Shown here one piece after another: positions 43,763-56,100 of a DNA stretch of 64,000 nt (positions are counted from its first letter, which is position 1; every line of letters begins with the position of its first letter). The position numbers were made by a program, and so were the translations under genes. The notes beneath the pieces are model-generated. The model searched no databases. It saw nothing but the letters and a program-made list of their open reading frames with translations, and had not been told where the DNA came from. Source of the DNA: Oopsacas minuta (lineage: Eukaryota > Porifera > Hexactinellida > Lyssacinosida > Leucopsacidae); the NCBI GenBank assembly GCA_024704765.1, contig JAKMXF010000188.1, positions 1 through 64,000 on the forward strand. The letters run 5' to 3'.

Positions 43763-44744
43763 AATTATAACGATAACTGCTTTCCTACCTATATATTATA
43801 CATCTAATTGTTAATACAATTCCATTTACAGCTATGTTACTTTAAAATTAAAAAATATTATAGCAGTCAGTCAAAATTGTGGGATTTGCCGTAAAAGCAT
43901 GCAAATTGGCACAATAATAACTCGTGTCTAGAAGTGAGTTTTAGCTATGCAGCCATTTCAAATCACCGTATCAACCTTGGCAGGTATTTTAATCTGCCAC
44001 TTGGACACATTTAGAATATTACAAATGACCATAACTTCTACAGTATATAACTATATATCTGATCCCATTTATATATCGATGTTCGTATTCAACGCAAAAT
44101 TCCGCGTCATTTGAGTAGTCAGTCGAATATATTTGGGAGTATTTTCCCCAAGCAACGTAGGAAGGTATCAGGAATGTGGTAACATTCCATTCTCAAATAT
44201 GTCCTAACCCCAGTGGCCCCTCGTTCGACGCCGCTGGGCTAGCAGAGTCTAGTTTTACACAATAGACCCTCTAAATTAACAGTTTTCCAGATGTCTACCC
44301 AAGTTTTTTCTCGTGCCCATTCACACAGTAACTGAAATCAAAAGTCAAAACCTCTGTCTCTTCAATTGTACATGGGGGCGTAGGCTCATACTAGGGATAG
44401 TACTACTAGCTATGGATAAATCTACTCAGGATAAGTATGTACTTATACGCGATATATTTGTACAGAGGGTAGAAATGGTTGAGAATTCCTGGTAAAACCG
44501 ATAATGTAATATCCTTTCATAATATAAACCAGACATGATACCGGTCAGTTTTTTATGACTCGGCCAGTCTGGTCGTCCAATCAATCTTAAGCAACATTAA
44601 ATGATAATAATTAATTCGCAGAAATCTTATTAATAATACTACAGTAGAACCTCGTTAATACGAAGACTAACGAATGTTCGCGATAAACAGAGTTCGTATT
44701 TACCGGAGCAATATTAATTGAATATCTACTGAAGGGACCTGATT
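43763..44744. other. Intergenic, no gene recognised
   Basis: A truncated pogo-type end cagtagaacctcgttaatac lies at 44642, with a partial inverse near 44690-44704. Otherwise the sequence shows nothing beyond A+T-rich spacer. Confidence 0.45.
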
Positions 44745-46540
44745 ATGAGAAAATATGTGTTCATAGTAGTAATGCTTCGTGATCGTGATGTTCTTATAAC
44801 CATGCGAGCTGCTGCATTCTGAACACGCTGAAGCTTATTTATATCTCTTGTTTGTAAACCATATAATAAACTATTACAACTGTCAATACGTGAAATAAAT
44901 GTATGAGCAAGCCTTTCTGTAGTTGGACGGTCTAGGTATCTTCGTAACTGCCCAATAGTCCTTAAAGCATGATTTGGAGCACAACACATTTTGGTTATAT
45001 AAGATGGCATCATCAAGTTGCTGTCATAAAACTCCCAGATCACGCACTATCGGTATTGCTTCAATAGTAGAAAGACCTATTTGAATAGGGCCAGCGACCT
45101 ATTATGTTGATAACGAGATGTGGCATGAAGAACTTCGGTTTTTTCTGAATTTAGCACTAGTTTATTATTCATCAACCATGTACATATATCAGCTATACAG
45201 GTTTTCAAGGATTTTAGTTTGTCATCTCTTGTAGAAGATTCAAAATGACTTATGGTGTCAAAGGCTGCAGACAAGTTAAATAATACCATAGCGACATCTT
45301 CTTTAATATCAATTGCTCGCACATGTCATTCTGGCCCGCACCAGTGCAGTTTCTGTAGAATAATACTTCCTATAAGCAGATTGGAGATTATTCTCATCAA
45401 GATACAACTGCAGCTGTATTAACACAGCACGTTCTATTATTTTACCTAAAAAAGGAACGTTAGAAACAGGCCTGAAATTCTTTAGGTCTTCATTGCTAAG
45501 TTCAGATTCTTAATTTGAGGAGTAATAACAGTATATTTCAAAGAGTAAGGAACACATCCAGAGACCAAAGATAAGTTTGTAATTTTCGTAATAACTGGTA
45601 GGAGTGCCTCAATACATTCTTTAAGCAGATGTGCTAGAATCGGATCAAGTAAACAGGATATTGTTGGAGATTGACAAATGATCTTCCTCACCTCAGAACT
45701 TGAAAGGATTTAAACATGCTTAAACTAGATCTACATTGTTCTACGATCTCATCATTTAATCTGGCAGGATAGAACACTCGAGTATATCACGAAAATTTTA
45801 TCTTCACTATAACAGCTGCATGATCCGATGGCAAACTACCATCAATCTTAATATCAGATATCAGGCTCTTTAAAATCGGACAAATAACTAAGTCCAAAGT
45901 GTGCCCCCCTTTTTCTATGAGTAGGACCAACAGCTCTCTGATGTGGATTAGCTGACAAAAGCAGATCAAGTAACTTATATCTGTAGTCACAAGTATCATC
46001 AACATGTACGTATGTTAAAGTCACCGAGTATTAGGAATTTAGTTGATTTAGTCACAAAAGACTCTAGTAATTCTGAAAATTCATCATAAAATAGAGATGG
46101 CATGAGTTAGTTTTCTTGGATGGTGGCGGATGATAAATGGTAAATATTATCAGAGATTTTCCTCCAGACTCTATTGTAATGTCCATATGCTCAAATGAGG
46201 TAAATTTCGTCTTACTATTCATATCTACTTTAAAACCTATGCTCAATATAACACACATTCCAACACCTGGTTTCTCAAAACGAGGAGAGTGATGAATTCT
46301 GAAGTCAGACAATGAATTTTTCAATTCAGCAATGAACATTCTGTCACAATCACGATCCTTTAGCCAAGTTTCTGTAATCGTTAATAGGTCCAGCTTTGAC
46401 ATAACAATCAAGTCAATTATAGTGGTGGAGGAATTATGTTTCAATACAGAATGTGCATTCCATAAAGCAAAACGGTATTCAAGGTGATTAGTATAACTTA
46501 AATGAGAGATTGATACGTTAATAAAGTTAGCCACATTCAC
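44745..46540 (-). mobile_element. Dead LINE (non-LTR retrotransposon, CR1/jockey-like)
   Basis: Minus-strand frames in order give an apurinic endonuclease part (46064-46540, with LLTITETWLKD and the later block SDHAAVIVKI at about 45800), reverse transcriptase N-terminal and palm pieces (45482-45691), and AAFDTISH next to CTWLMNNKLVLNSEKTEVL (45077-45322). The thumb and C-terminal part, with TTERLAHTFISRIDSCNSLLYGL and LQRVQNAAARMV, follows (44745-45043). AAFDT joins directly to the later block, so the polymerase centre has been deleted. Stops and frame changes are numerous. It is not functional. Confidence 0.85.
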
Positions 46541-47702
46541 TTGAACTCTTCAGCTCCTTTTTACTGTGCCGACTATACTTTAGTATAGTAGCCCAGTATT
46601 GAAATAGTTGCCTATGTTTTCTATAACCGTAGACGGTGCATTGCCAAAACCATAATAGATTAAAGGCTAATACTTTCAGGATGCATGGACAATTTCTGTG
46701 CGGTGTGCACTGGGGGTCACGATTTTATATCTGACATATTGTTCCACTTTTGTGTCACTTTATAAAATTTCCCATAGGAATTGTATTAGGTTTTGGTTAA
46801 TATAATACAAGTGTGACCCAAAGTTCGGATATAGCGACAGATCGCAAATTACATTTTTCCCTAGCCCTAGCCCGATGGTGCGTCATTAAATCCAATCTTC
46901 ACTGTACCCAAAGCTAGAATATGATGTAACGACTATTAATGCATAAAGCCATAAACGTTTCCTCTGAAAATAGTTTAGAAAATAATCCATATTATTAAAT
47001 CTCAATTGTTGTCTGTCTGTCTGTCTGTTTGTTTATCAGTTGTCAAGGAAAGGATTTATGGTATAAATGCATTTGTGCTGTTGATAAATATGCCAATTGA
47101 GACTGTTTTCAATTGGAAATATAGAATAATTGCAAATTTAGATAGTTTTGAGACAGATAGAGATAGGTTCTGCAGGATAGTGGACGGATGTATGATGTAT
47201 GCTTAATGCTAGTGCATAGCCATAAATGTATTATAATTTCTATTTTGCATACGAAAATGTATCAATATATCAAATGCGAATCTATGAATTAGCCCAGTTT
47301 TTCTTAACATTTTCTAACTGTGGTACACTTATATCATCAAAAATCTTCAAGGCACACCTTGTCTAGGGTGAATTCTATTTTAGTATTACTGCGGCGGTGT
47401 AACAACTTCTTAAAAGTATTATATTTCTTAGGTAAATATTGGTGGTAGAGGAGCAGTTCTTCCTTAATTTAGCACTTTCATATTCAAAGTGCAACAAACA
47501 CTTGAAACCGTTTAAATTTCTTATATGCCAATTGAGAAACACTCTACCAGTATATACTCCCATCTACCTTAGATAGCTAACCGTGAACTAAATGATTGAA
47601 GAAACATGAACATCTGAAAAATAACAACAAACACAGATAAGAAAACAGAATCTCTGATCAAATAATAAATACTACAATGAAATACAAATGTTGGTCCTTG
47701 AT
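46541..47702. other. Intergenic, repeat ends only
   Basis: A ctatactttagtatag palindrome lies near 46575. A (TGTC)n stretch followed by gttgtcaagg (47008-47050) is the inverse of the ccttgacaac terminus of the family at 20735-21240, so 46559-47050 is probably a reversed member. No gene was recognised. Confidence 0.5.
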
Positions 47703-49304
47703 TCACTCATCTTTAATTTTGTCATCCTTCTTTCCTCTTCTATAGCAGCAACAATAGCATAGCCCAATCAGAAATGACAAAATAATAATAGATAAGGAGA
47801 GTAGAACCAATAGTGATGAATATACATCAAGAATATCCTGTATATTGCTGTCAAATGACATTCCATCATATCCACGAGATGGCAATCTCTCCAGTATCTC
47901 GACTACTTCAGGAGCCCCTTCAGCCTCGCTCATCAGCTGTTTAGCGTTCTCAACACAATCCTTATATATCTGATAATTCTGATCAAGTTCTAACAATTTG
48001 AGTGCAGAGCTGTCATGTCATTAAATTGTATACTACAACCTATTTCCTCCATAACGTTCGAGTTACAAACTGATCACCCATAAGCGGAAATAATACCAAG
48101 CGCGTAGTAGTTACTATACTCTCCATAACTAAGCTATAACCACCATGAGAAAGAAATATTTTAACTTGTTCAGTTTTCAAGAGAGCAATATGCGGAGCAT
48201 AATATACCAATTTCAAATGCTTCGGTAACCCAGCAATCATTTCTTCTATGTTATTCAATCCTAATATATTAACTGGTTCTAATATATTAACTAGCTCTAA
48301 TATATTAACTAGCTCTAATTGATGATCTATCCTCAAGGATAATATAACATTATAATCATTTTGATCACAAACCTGTTTATATAGCGAACTTAATTGAGCT
48401 GTGTTAAGTCTCACTATGGTACCAAACATATATAAACAACAGGTTGTGAAGGAACCTCTCTTAGGAATGTGATATATTCATCACTTAACTCTTCAGAAGC
48501 TTTGCCAGGAGGGATGTAACCAACTAACCATCTACCATCAGAGAGTCCTAAAGATGGAGCGACGAGTGGATGATAACTTTGGTAAACAATAGGAAACCGA
48601 CCAGCAATGCAATGAACATACTTTTTGGAGACAGTTCCTCTAAGCCAAGCAATCTTATTTGAGAGTCAAACAAATTCAAAGCAGGATAAAGCCCTAATAT
48701 AATGAACCTTTCAAAAAGCATATATATTAGTAATGATGGCAGAGAATTAGATAGAGAAATGAAAGGTAAACGGAAGAGGCACTGTTCCTGTGTACTTACA
48801 GTCAGGACATTTCTCCCTTGCAATAAATCCGATTTCGTAAGAATTTAACATTAGAGGGATATTGAACTTATCAGCTATATGAACTGAAGATATACTTATA
48901 AAAGAAGATAAGATGACGTCAATTTTATTTCCATTAAAGTAATCAAGATCATCTTGGTGAAGAGTTGTATGACTCTCAAACATTATTTGTATTCCCTTCA
49001 ATATGTTAAAAGAGCCTTCAAGATTCCTTTTCCCTATCACCTTTGATTAGTGTTTCATAAACTCTTCCATCATTATGTACTAAATTGACCTGAAATTCAA
49101 GCAATATTTCATGACAAGCTCTATTCAAAATACATGTTACCGAGATTTTGATGTAATAACTCACGGATTATTCCGTATTGGCCTGAGAAATGGCTAGGGA
49201 GGCATGCCATAAAAAACAGCAACATTGAATCCGGAACAAATAGAAAATAACGTTAGTAGCCAAGAAAATTTGGCCAATAAACTAATCTTGATAAGAGTTA
49301 CCAT
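47703..49304 (-). pseudogene. UDP-glucuronosyltransferase-like gene with several frameshifts
   Basis: The minus strand keeps a whole UGT plan in pieces. A signal/TM start (from Met near 49304, KISLLAKFSWLLTLFSI) is followed by SGQYGIIRELLHQNL, a middle domain (about 48550-49140), and the C-terminal donor-binding region with the signature VKIFLSHGGYSLVMESIV and LFPLMGDQF. A final membrane helix and basic tail (CCCYRRGKKDDK) ends at 47703. Frame changes occur at about 49185, 49095, 49025, 48785, 48600, 48425, 48060 and 48005, many next to short homopolymers. A triplicated 20-bp word (48258-48316) lies inside the coding part. UGTs move sugar from UDP-sugars to lipophilic acceptors in the ER. This copy cannot make a full protein as it stands. 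Confidence 0.8.
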
Positions 49305-50124
49305 ATCCGAGCAGAAGATTGAGCAAAACGTATACAGGCTAAATATTACAATTATACAGTCAAATTCCGTTATATCGAAACTCAAGGAACTCGCATAAGA
49401 CATACGCTCTCGTGAAACAAGAATTAATACGTACTAATCGAAGTACTTCTATCCTATTACGAATTCGAATTTCGCAATCCTGATAACTAAGTATTCATCA
49501 TGCAATCAAGAAAGTAAATAGAATTTAAAAATTTGACTAACTATATCAGATTTCGAATGAACTGTTTCTGCTATATTAAGAACCTAAAGGGTGCAGTTTT
49601 TAGTTTTATACTTAGGAAAATTTAGCTGTACGAAGATCGTATGGCATCTAACAAATAGCATACGATAGCTTTACAGACCAATGATCGTATGACCGTAAAC
49701 CTGCTTTTTAGCCATGTGCCCTCAGGGGAGAGTTATCCGATGAGACCAGTAAAATTACCTTAGAAATACTTTCGTAAGATAGTGCTAAAACTGTTTGATG
49801 TTACAGCATAATTACAGTGCAACCTCGATTATTCGAACATGCCCCCTGATCCCAGTTCCTATTCCACTATGCATAAACGACCTCGATTATCCGAACGCTT
49901 TTGACAGGCCCAACGAATTCGGATAGCAGAGGTTACAGAGTATTTTGATTTTGTAAATGAACGTTTCTTAAATTCATGTTAATTTAATTAAAATTAGATA
50001 AAATATGAATAGTAAATAAAACGAAAAATTCTACAAAAATTAAAAAATTAAATATAATTATCATAAAAGAATGTAAATAAATAATTCATATTATCAAATG
50101 TTTTGGAATATGGATTATGGATAA
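49305..50124. other. Intergenic with pogo-type MITE
   Basis: A cagtcaaattccgttatatcg end lies at 49355. A second element runs about 49815-49938 from cagtgcaacctcgattattc to a diverged inverse, gatagcagaggtt. No gene was recognised between the UGT relic and the Notch-ligand-like gene. Confidence 0.55.
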
Positions 50125-53100
50125 CTATGTATCATCACTGTGTTTCATCTCCATTAGTTCAGAATGAACAGAAGATCCAGGCTCAGAAACTATCATAGAA
50201 ATTTTAGTTATGTTGTCAGAATCTCTTCTAAAAGGATTCAATCCAGACCTTAAAGGCTCATCTACCTCCTTGTTGTCACTATTAATATATTCAGTGAATG
50301 GATTCAGAGAGGGTTCGGATTTTGCTTCTGCGTATTGTCTATCTTCGTGAAGTTCGATATCAATAATTGAATAATTATTAGATTTTTCTTGTTCTGTTTG
50401 ATATTTCATGCCCAATTTGTCTGTATTGTGATCATATAATGGATTAAAGGAAGCATCATCTGGTTGTAGCGGATGGCCCACTGTTTCTGGCTGTTTTCGC
50501 AAATGAATAAACTTATAATCTTTCCTCTTGAAATAATTGTAAAGGAACCATATAGTGCAAGAGACAAATATAACCAGAAGGCATAAAATTGTACTAATAG
50601 AACCTGTAATGATAATAATTTGATAATTGGGACCCTCATATTTGGATGAAAGTACAGAAAAGCTAGTAGCATGTGTGCTGGAACAGCTGAAATATTCTGA
50701 ACTTTCTCCAGCATACCTTAGTCCAGAGGAAGTCCAAGTGTGTGTAGTATTATCCCAATACACACAAGTATATTTTAGTTTAGATTCTGTAGAAGTAAGT
50801 AGTTTTAGAGTTAGAGTAATAGGAGAAGAGAATGTGAGAGGTTCTCCCAGACTATTCTGTACAGAGATTACACCTGTGCTGATAGTAGAAGTAGTATCTA
50901 GATCAGGATTTAGAGAAGAAGATCCGATTGCTTGACCCAAATAGCGACTAAACACAACAGCAATTACAGGCACTTCTCCATGGGAATTGGAAAACAGACT
51001 CGATACCTCACTCCCAGGGATGGATATACTGTTTGGATAGAGACCTGTATCTTTGACAGCTGACATATCGTAATCTGGTAGTGTGACAGATTTTCCATCA
51101 GTCAGAGGAGTAATGTACATATGAATATTTTCTTCTGAGAAGAGAGCGTAGTCAGGATTAGTGTCGTAATTCTCTGCATTTAACTTTGCAATTCTCTCTA
51201 TCAGCTCGTATATTTCAATAGCTAGTGAAGAGTCAGTAGAGAGATAAAACAATTCAAGATTCCTCGAGTCGAGTATGCCAGATAACATGCACAGAACTCC
51301 AGGCGTTACCTGAGGAAGAAGATCTACTCGAGTAGATTCATTTTGACTGTCTACTGAATCCAGAACATTCACTATAACTTCAATCAATATCTCGATCTCA
51401 CTTGGGAAGAAAGTGGGACCAGACCCCGAATCAACTACACAGAAAATATTCTGCAGATTAGCAACGCTATCAATAACATCTTCAGGAGAGAGTATTAAAT
51501 CACCTTCTATATCCAGATCATCATAAACTTTCTTCATACAATTATTCACATCAGGTGGTAACCATGAGCCATCAGCTGAGCAGGAACGACTGGCATCACC
51601 GAATAGTAGAGAGTCAGAATCAGAGCAAGGAAGAACAACTGTATCACTATAAGCTGTATCAAGCCATAGGAAGTTGAGATAAAGCACTTCTCCACAGACA
51701 GGTGTACCAGTTGTTATGTCACACAGCTGTCCTTGATACCCGTCATCGCATTCACAAATATATTTATTAACTCCATCTGTACAACTACCATGATCACAGT
51801 TAACATCAAGACAGTCATCAATGTTGATATCACAAGTTTGACCTGTGAATCCTGGATTGCACTGACAGATGCTCTCAGCATAACCTTGAGAACACTCACC
51901 ATTCACACACACTCTACAGACATGATTATCTGTTGATAAGAATTGTTCTGAAGAGAATGGTCCAGGACCTGCACTGGTATAAGCTCGTATTTCTATTGTA
52001 TAATACGTATCAATGCTTAAACCTGTTAGATTTGAGTTAACAGTAGGTGTACTGATATTAATGAATACGAATTGGGTATCTGATGATGGCGTGAATCTAA
52101 GTTCATATAGTAGAATAAGTCCATTACGATGTATTCCGTCAATTTCTTCCCAAACCACGAATATCCAATTTTTCCCTGAAGAAGAATCTATAATTGAAGG
52201 AGCTACATTAGGAATTGATTCTGGCAACAAGAGAGAGGCTGAATCAGAAGCAGGACCGTTTCCAATTGCATTCAACGCAAACACATACACAGTGTATTCT
52301 ACTGCTGGATGCAAACCAGTCACTTCTAATGACGTCGTATTCAAACCAGTTTTTATTCTCAATGGAGACGTGTCATAGTTTGCACCTTGAGATACAATTT
52401 CATAAGCTAATAGCAATCCGTTGTGATGCTGTGCAAGAATTCCAACCCAACTAGCAATATATGAAGATGATGACGTAGCTACAACTATTACCTGAGTAGG
52501 AGCAGCAGTTGGCAATCCTTGTAGAGTTCTGACATAAATTGGAACAGATAAAGGACCAATTCCTCCAGAATTTTCAGCTGCTACTATGATAGAGTATACC
52601 TCGTCAGGCTTCAGAAGTGTGATTATGGTATCAGTTTTGAAATCATCAACAGATTGCTTTCCCTCACTTTTGTCATGTTCTTGTCCTTGATAGTAGACAA
52701 TATAATTTATCACAAGACTATTCTGATGGATAACAGGAATAGGATACCAGCTGACAAATATTGAGAGATAAGATTCAGGTGTACCAGTCACATTCTGTGG
52801 CGCTGCAGACGGAGGAAATGGAAGAGTTGTTTCATATAGTACTGAACTGAATGGTCCTATCCCAACACTAGTCCAGGCAGCAATACTATATTGATACTGA
52901 GTGTATTCCTCAAGATCATAAACTGAATATTCTGTCAAGTGTGTAGTGTAGGTAGTTGTGCTGATAGAAGTACCAAATTTAATTGAGTAATTAATTATGA
53001 TTCCGTTTTGTACAGAAGCTTCAGGAGGCTGGTATAACAGAGTGACATAAGCGGAGTAAGGAGTGGCAGAGATAGATGTGGGGGGACCAGTGGGTACATA

Positions 53101-56100
53101 TTCTGCTGTTATAAAGCTCGTAGAAGTAGGAGAACTGGTACCAGCTATGTTACTAGCTGTTACCTGTACGGTGTACTCTCTGTAGGGAAGTAGAGTCGAT
53201 AATTTGTGTGAGAGAGAGGAGAGGGTGATTGAGGTAACAAGGAGATTGTCTGCACTGGTGTAGATAGAGAGTGTGTAGGAGATAATAGGCCCATTTTGGA
53301 GGTGTATAGGAAGAGAATTAAACTGTACAAGAGCACTGGTGTTCGTTATGCTTTGAATGGGAAGTAGCTCAGGTCCTTGTGAGGGAGGTGACTGAAGAGT
53401 AGTGAAAGTGACATCAGAGAATGAGTAGGGACCTGTTCCATGAGTATTAATGACTGCTACTGCTAGTGAGTACTCTGTGTAGGGAGTGAGGCTAGGGATG
53501 ATAGCGTGAGGTGAGATGGAGGCGTATAAGAAGTAATTTGTAGTTTGAGTAGCAGTTACAAGAACACTGTAGCTCACAAACTCTCCATTGAGGGAAGAGG
53601 AAGGGATCTGGTCCCAGGAGAGGTTGACAGAGTTATGTGTGATCAGTAAGAGAGTAAGTTGTGTAGGTGCTTCGGCTGGTAGTGCTTGGTTGGTTGTAAT
53701 TATGATAACTGGAGTATAAGGACTATGTCCAATAGAATTGATAGCTCTGATCTGAATTGAATAACTAGTGTAAGGATGGAGAGACTGTAGAGTGTAGCTT
53801 GTTAGAAATGTCGATATTATCTGTTCAATAGATTCTGTTGAAGAAGCTACACTAATATCAAATCCTGTTATTGCTCCATTCTGATTAATAAGGAGAGGAT
53901 AATCATATTCCACATGTATTTGAGTTGTTGACAACACATACGCCTTGAAATCTGTGGGAGGACTAGAGGGTAGAGCTTCTTCAGTTCTTACACTAATCAC
54001 GTTGGAGTAAGGACCTGATCCCACAGAAGTATATACTCTAATTCTGAAATGGTAGACTACATCTTCTTCCAGACCATAAATAGTACATTGTAGCTCGGAT
54101 GCGGATATGTTCGTACTAACGTGAGTGTGTGATAGGAATGTTGCTTCGTTAAAATAGGTAATTTCGTAGTAAGTCAACTCTCCATTCTGTTGATCAACTG
54201 ATATTGCTAACCATGATAACGTAATACTGACAGTTGCTGGAATACCTGTAAAATTGTCCGGAGCTTCTCCAGGAGATGACTCGGCAGTTAAGACAATCAA
54301 CTTATCATTTGGTCCGTAGCCAATAGAATTTCTTGCTTGGATTAGGATAGAATAATTGTGATGCTCTTCCAAACCTGTGAACTGATAGAAAAATGTTGTT
54401 CCACTGACCTCAGCTTGAGAGATCTCTACGTTAGTTTGCAAATCAGTTGCTACTAAGTAGAACGCTATTATTACTCCATTTCGTTCTCCGATAAGGGGGA
54501 GTGTCCATGAAAATGAAAGAGAAGTAGAATCTCTGTTTTCAACTATAAACATTGTTGGAGCGCCATCAGGTAGAATTTCTAATGTAGTCTCTGTCGCGGA
54601 AATACAAGGACCTACTCCCATACTATTTGCTGCACAGATGTAGATAACATACTCGCTACCTTCACTCAGATTCTCTAGAGTAGCACTAGTTGTTGGTAGT
54701 GTTATATTTATCCATTCAGTATCAATACTAACTCCCCTATACGCTAACCTGTAACCTGTTATGATTCCGTTCTGCTCACTCAGAGGAGGAGAGTCCCAGC
54801 TGATAGACAGACTGGTATTCAGGATGGTGGTGAATTGGATATTCTGAGGTGTGTCAGCAGGAGCTATCTCGTATGTGGTCGTAGTGATGACGTCAGTGTT
54901 AGGACCACTTCCAACACTCGTACTCACAGCTGCTTGAATGTTGTAAAAAACACCTTCTTGCAATCCAATCAGTGTCTCATCGACAGGTGACAAATAATTT
55001 GTAGTGTATGGCGTTACCCTCACAGTCCGTGTAGATGTGTCAACACTTATACCTGTGTATGTGACAGTATAATAGGTGATGATACCATTAAGAGAATATG
55101 TGTCATTCGGAGGACGGAGTGTTAGTGTGATTGTGGTGTGAGTGATGGTAGTGACAGAGAGGAGAGGAGGAGACGTGGGAGTGCTCTCATGGGTGGTGAT
55201 AGTTGTCGAAGAACTGTAAGGTCCCTTCCCAACAGAAGTAGAAGCTGCTACACTGAATGTGTACACTGTGAATGGGTTCAGATTCGTAATTACGGAGAAA
55301 GTAGAAGAAGCGCTTACAATGTGTTCTGTAACGTTGATTAGAATGACGTAATCGACTATAATGCCATTTTGAGATTCCCTGTCAGGAGCAATCCACGAGA
55401 GACTTATCTCTGTGTCACTGATAGTTAAGACAGTGACAATAGTTGGAGACTGACTAGGTATATCTTGATTCGTTCTCACTATCACAGTATTGGATTCTCC
55501 ACTAGATAGACTTCCTATAGAACGGACGTATAGCTGATAGTTTCTGTAAGGCAGTAGTCTGGTGATATTATAATTTAAAGCAGTTGTATTTCTGTAATCT
55601 ATATACGAGGGCGTAGAGAATGTAATATCACGGTAATACACTACATAATAGAGAGAGACGGAGTGTGTGTTTGGAATGAAAGTTGTCAGCCAATTGATAT
55701 GTATAGATCTGCTAGTCAGTGCAGAACCTGCCATTAATGTATCAAACGTTACAATACTGCAAGCGATATATGTCACTAAGTAGTAATTAATCATGCATGA
55801 ACACTCGTAGCTTCCAACAGTATTTTTGCAGATCTGGGTACATTGGTCTGTGTTTAAGGTACACTCATTAACGTCTACACAACTGTGATCAGCTACGTTC
55901 CATTCATATCCCTCGGAACATGATCCTAAAGAAAAAAGATTATATATAGCTGAGCTATAGCATAGTACAGTTTTTTGCAATACAAAAACCCCATAGCCTC
56001 ATTCGAAAAGGTGACTTCCATTAATCCGAAAAAATAACCTTTCCTCGAAGATAGAAAAGCTAATACATAAAAACTGTACTATAGTATAGCTGAGCTATAT

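Noticed and set aside
47006-47206. 66-codon frame starting with VCLSVCLSV
   Set aside because: Begins within a TGTC microsatellite at a repeat end; no homology.
51733-52454. Plus-strand frames opposite the fibronectin III exon
   Set aside because: Shadow frames of the long minus-strand coding exon.
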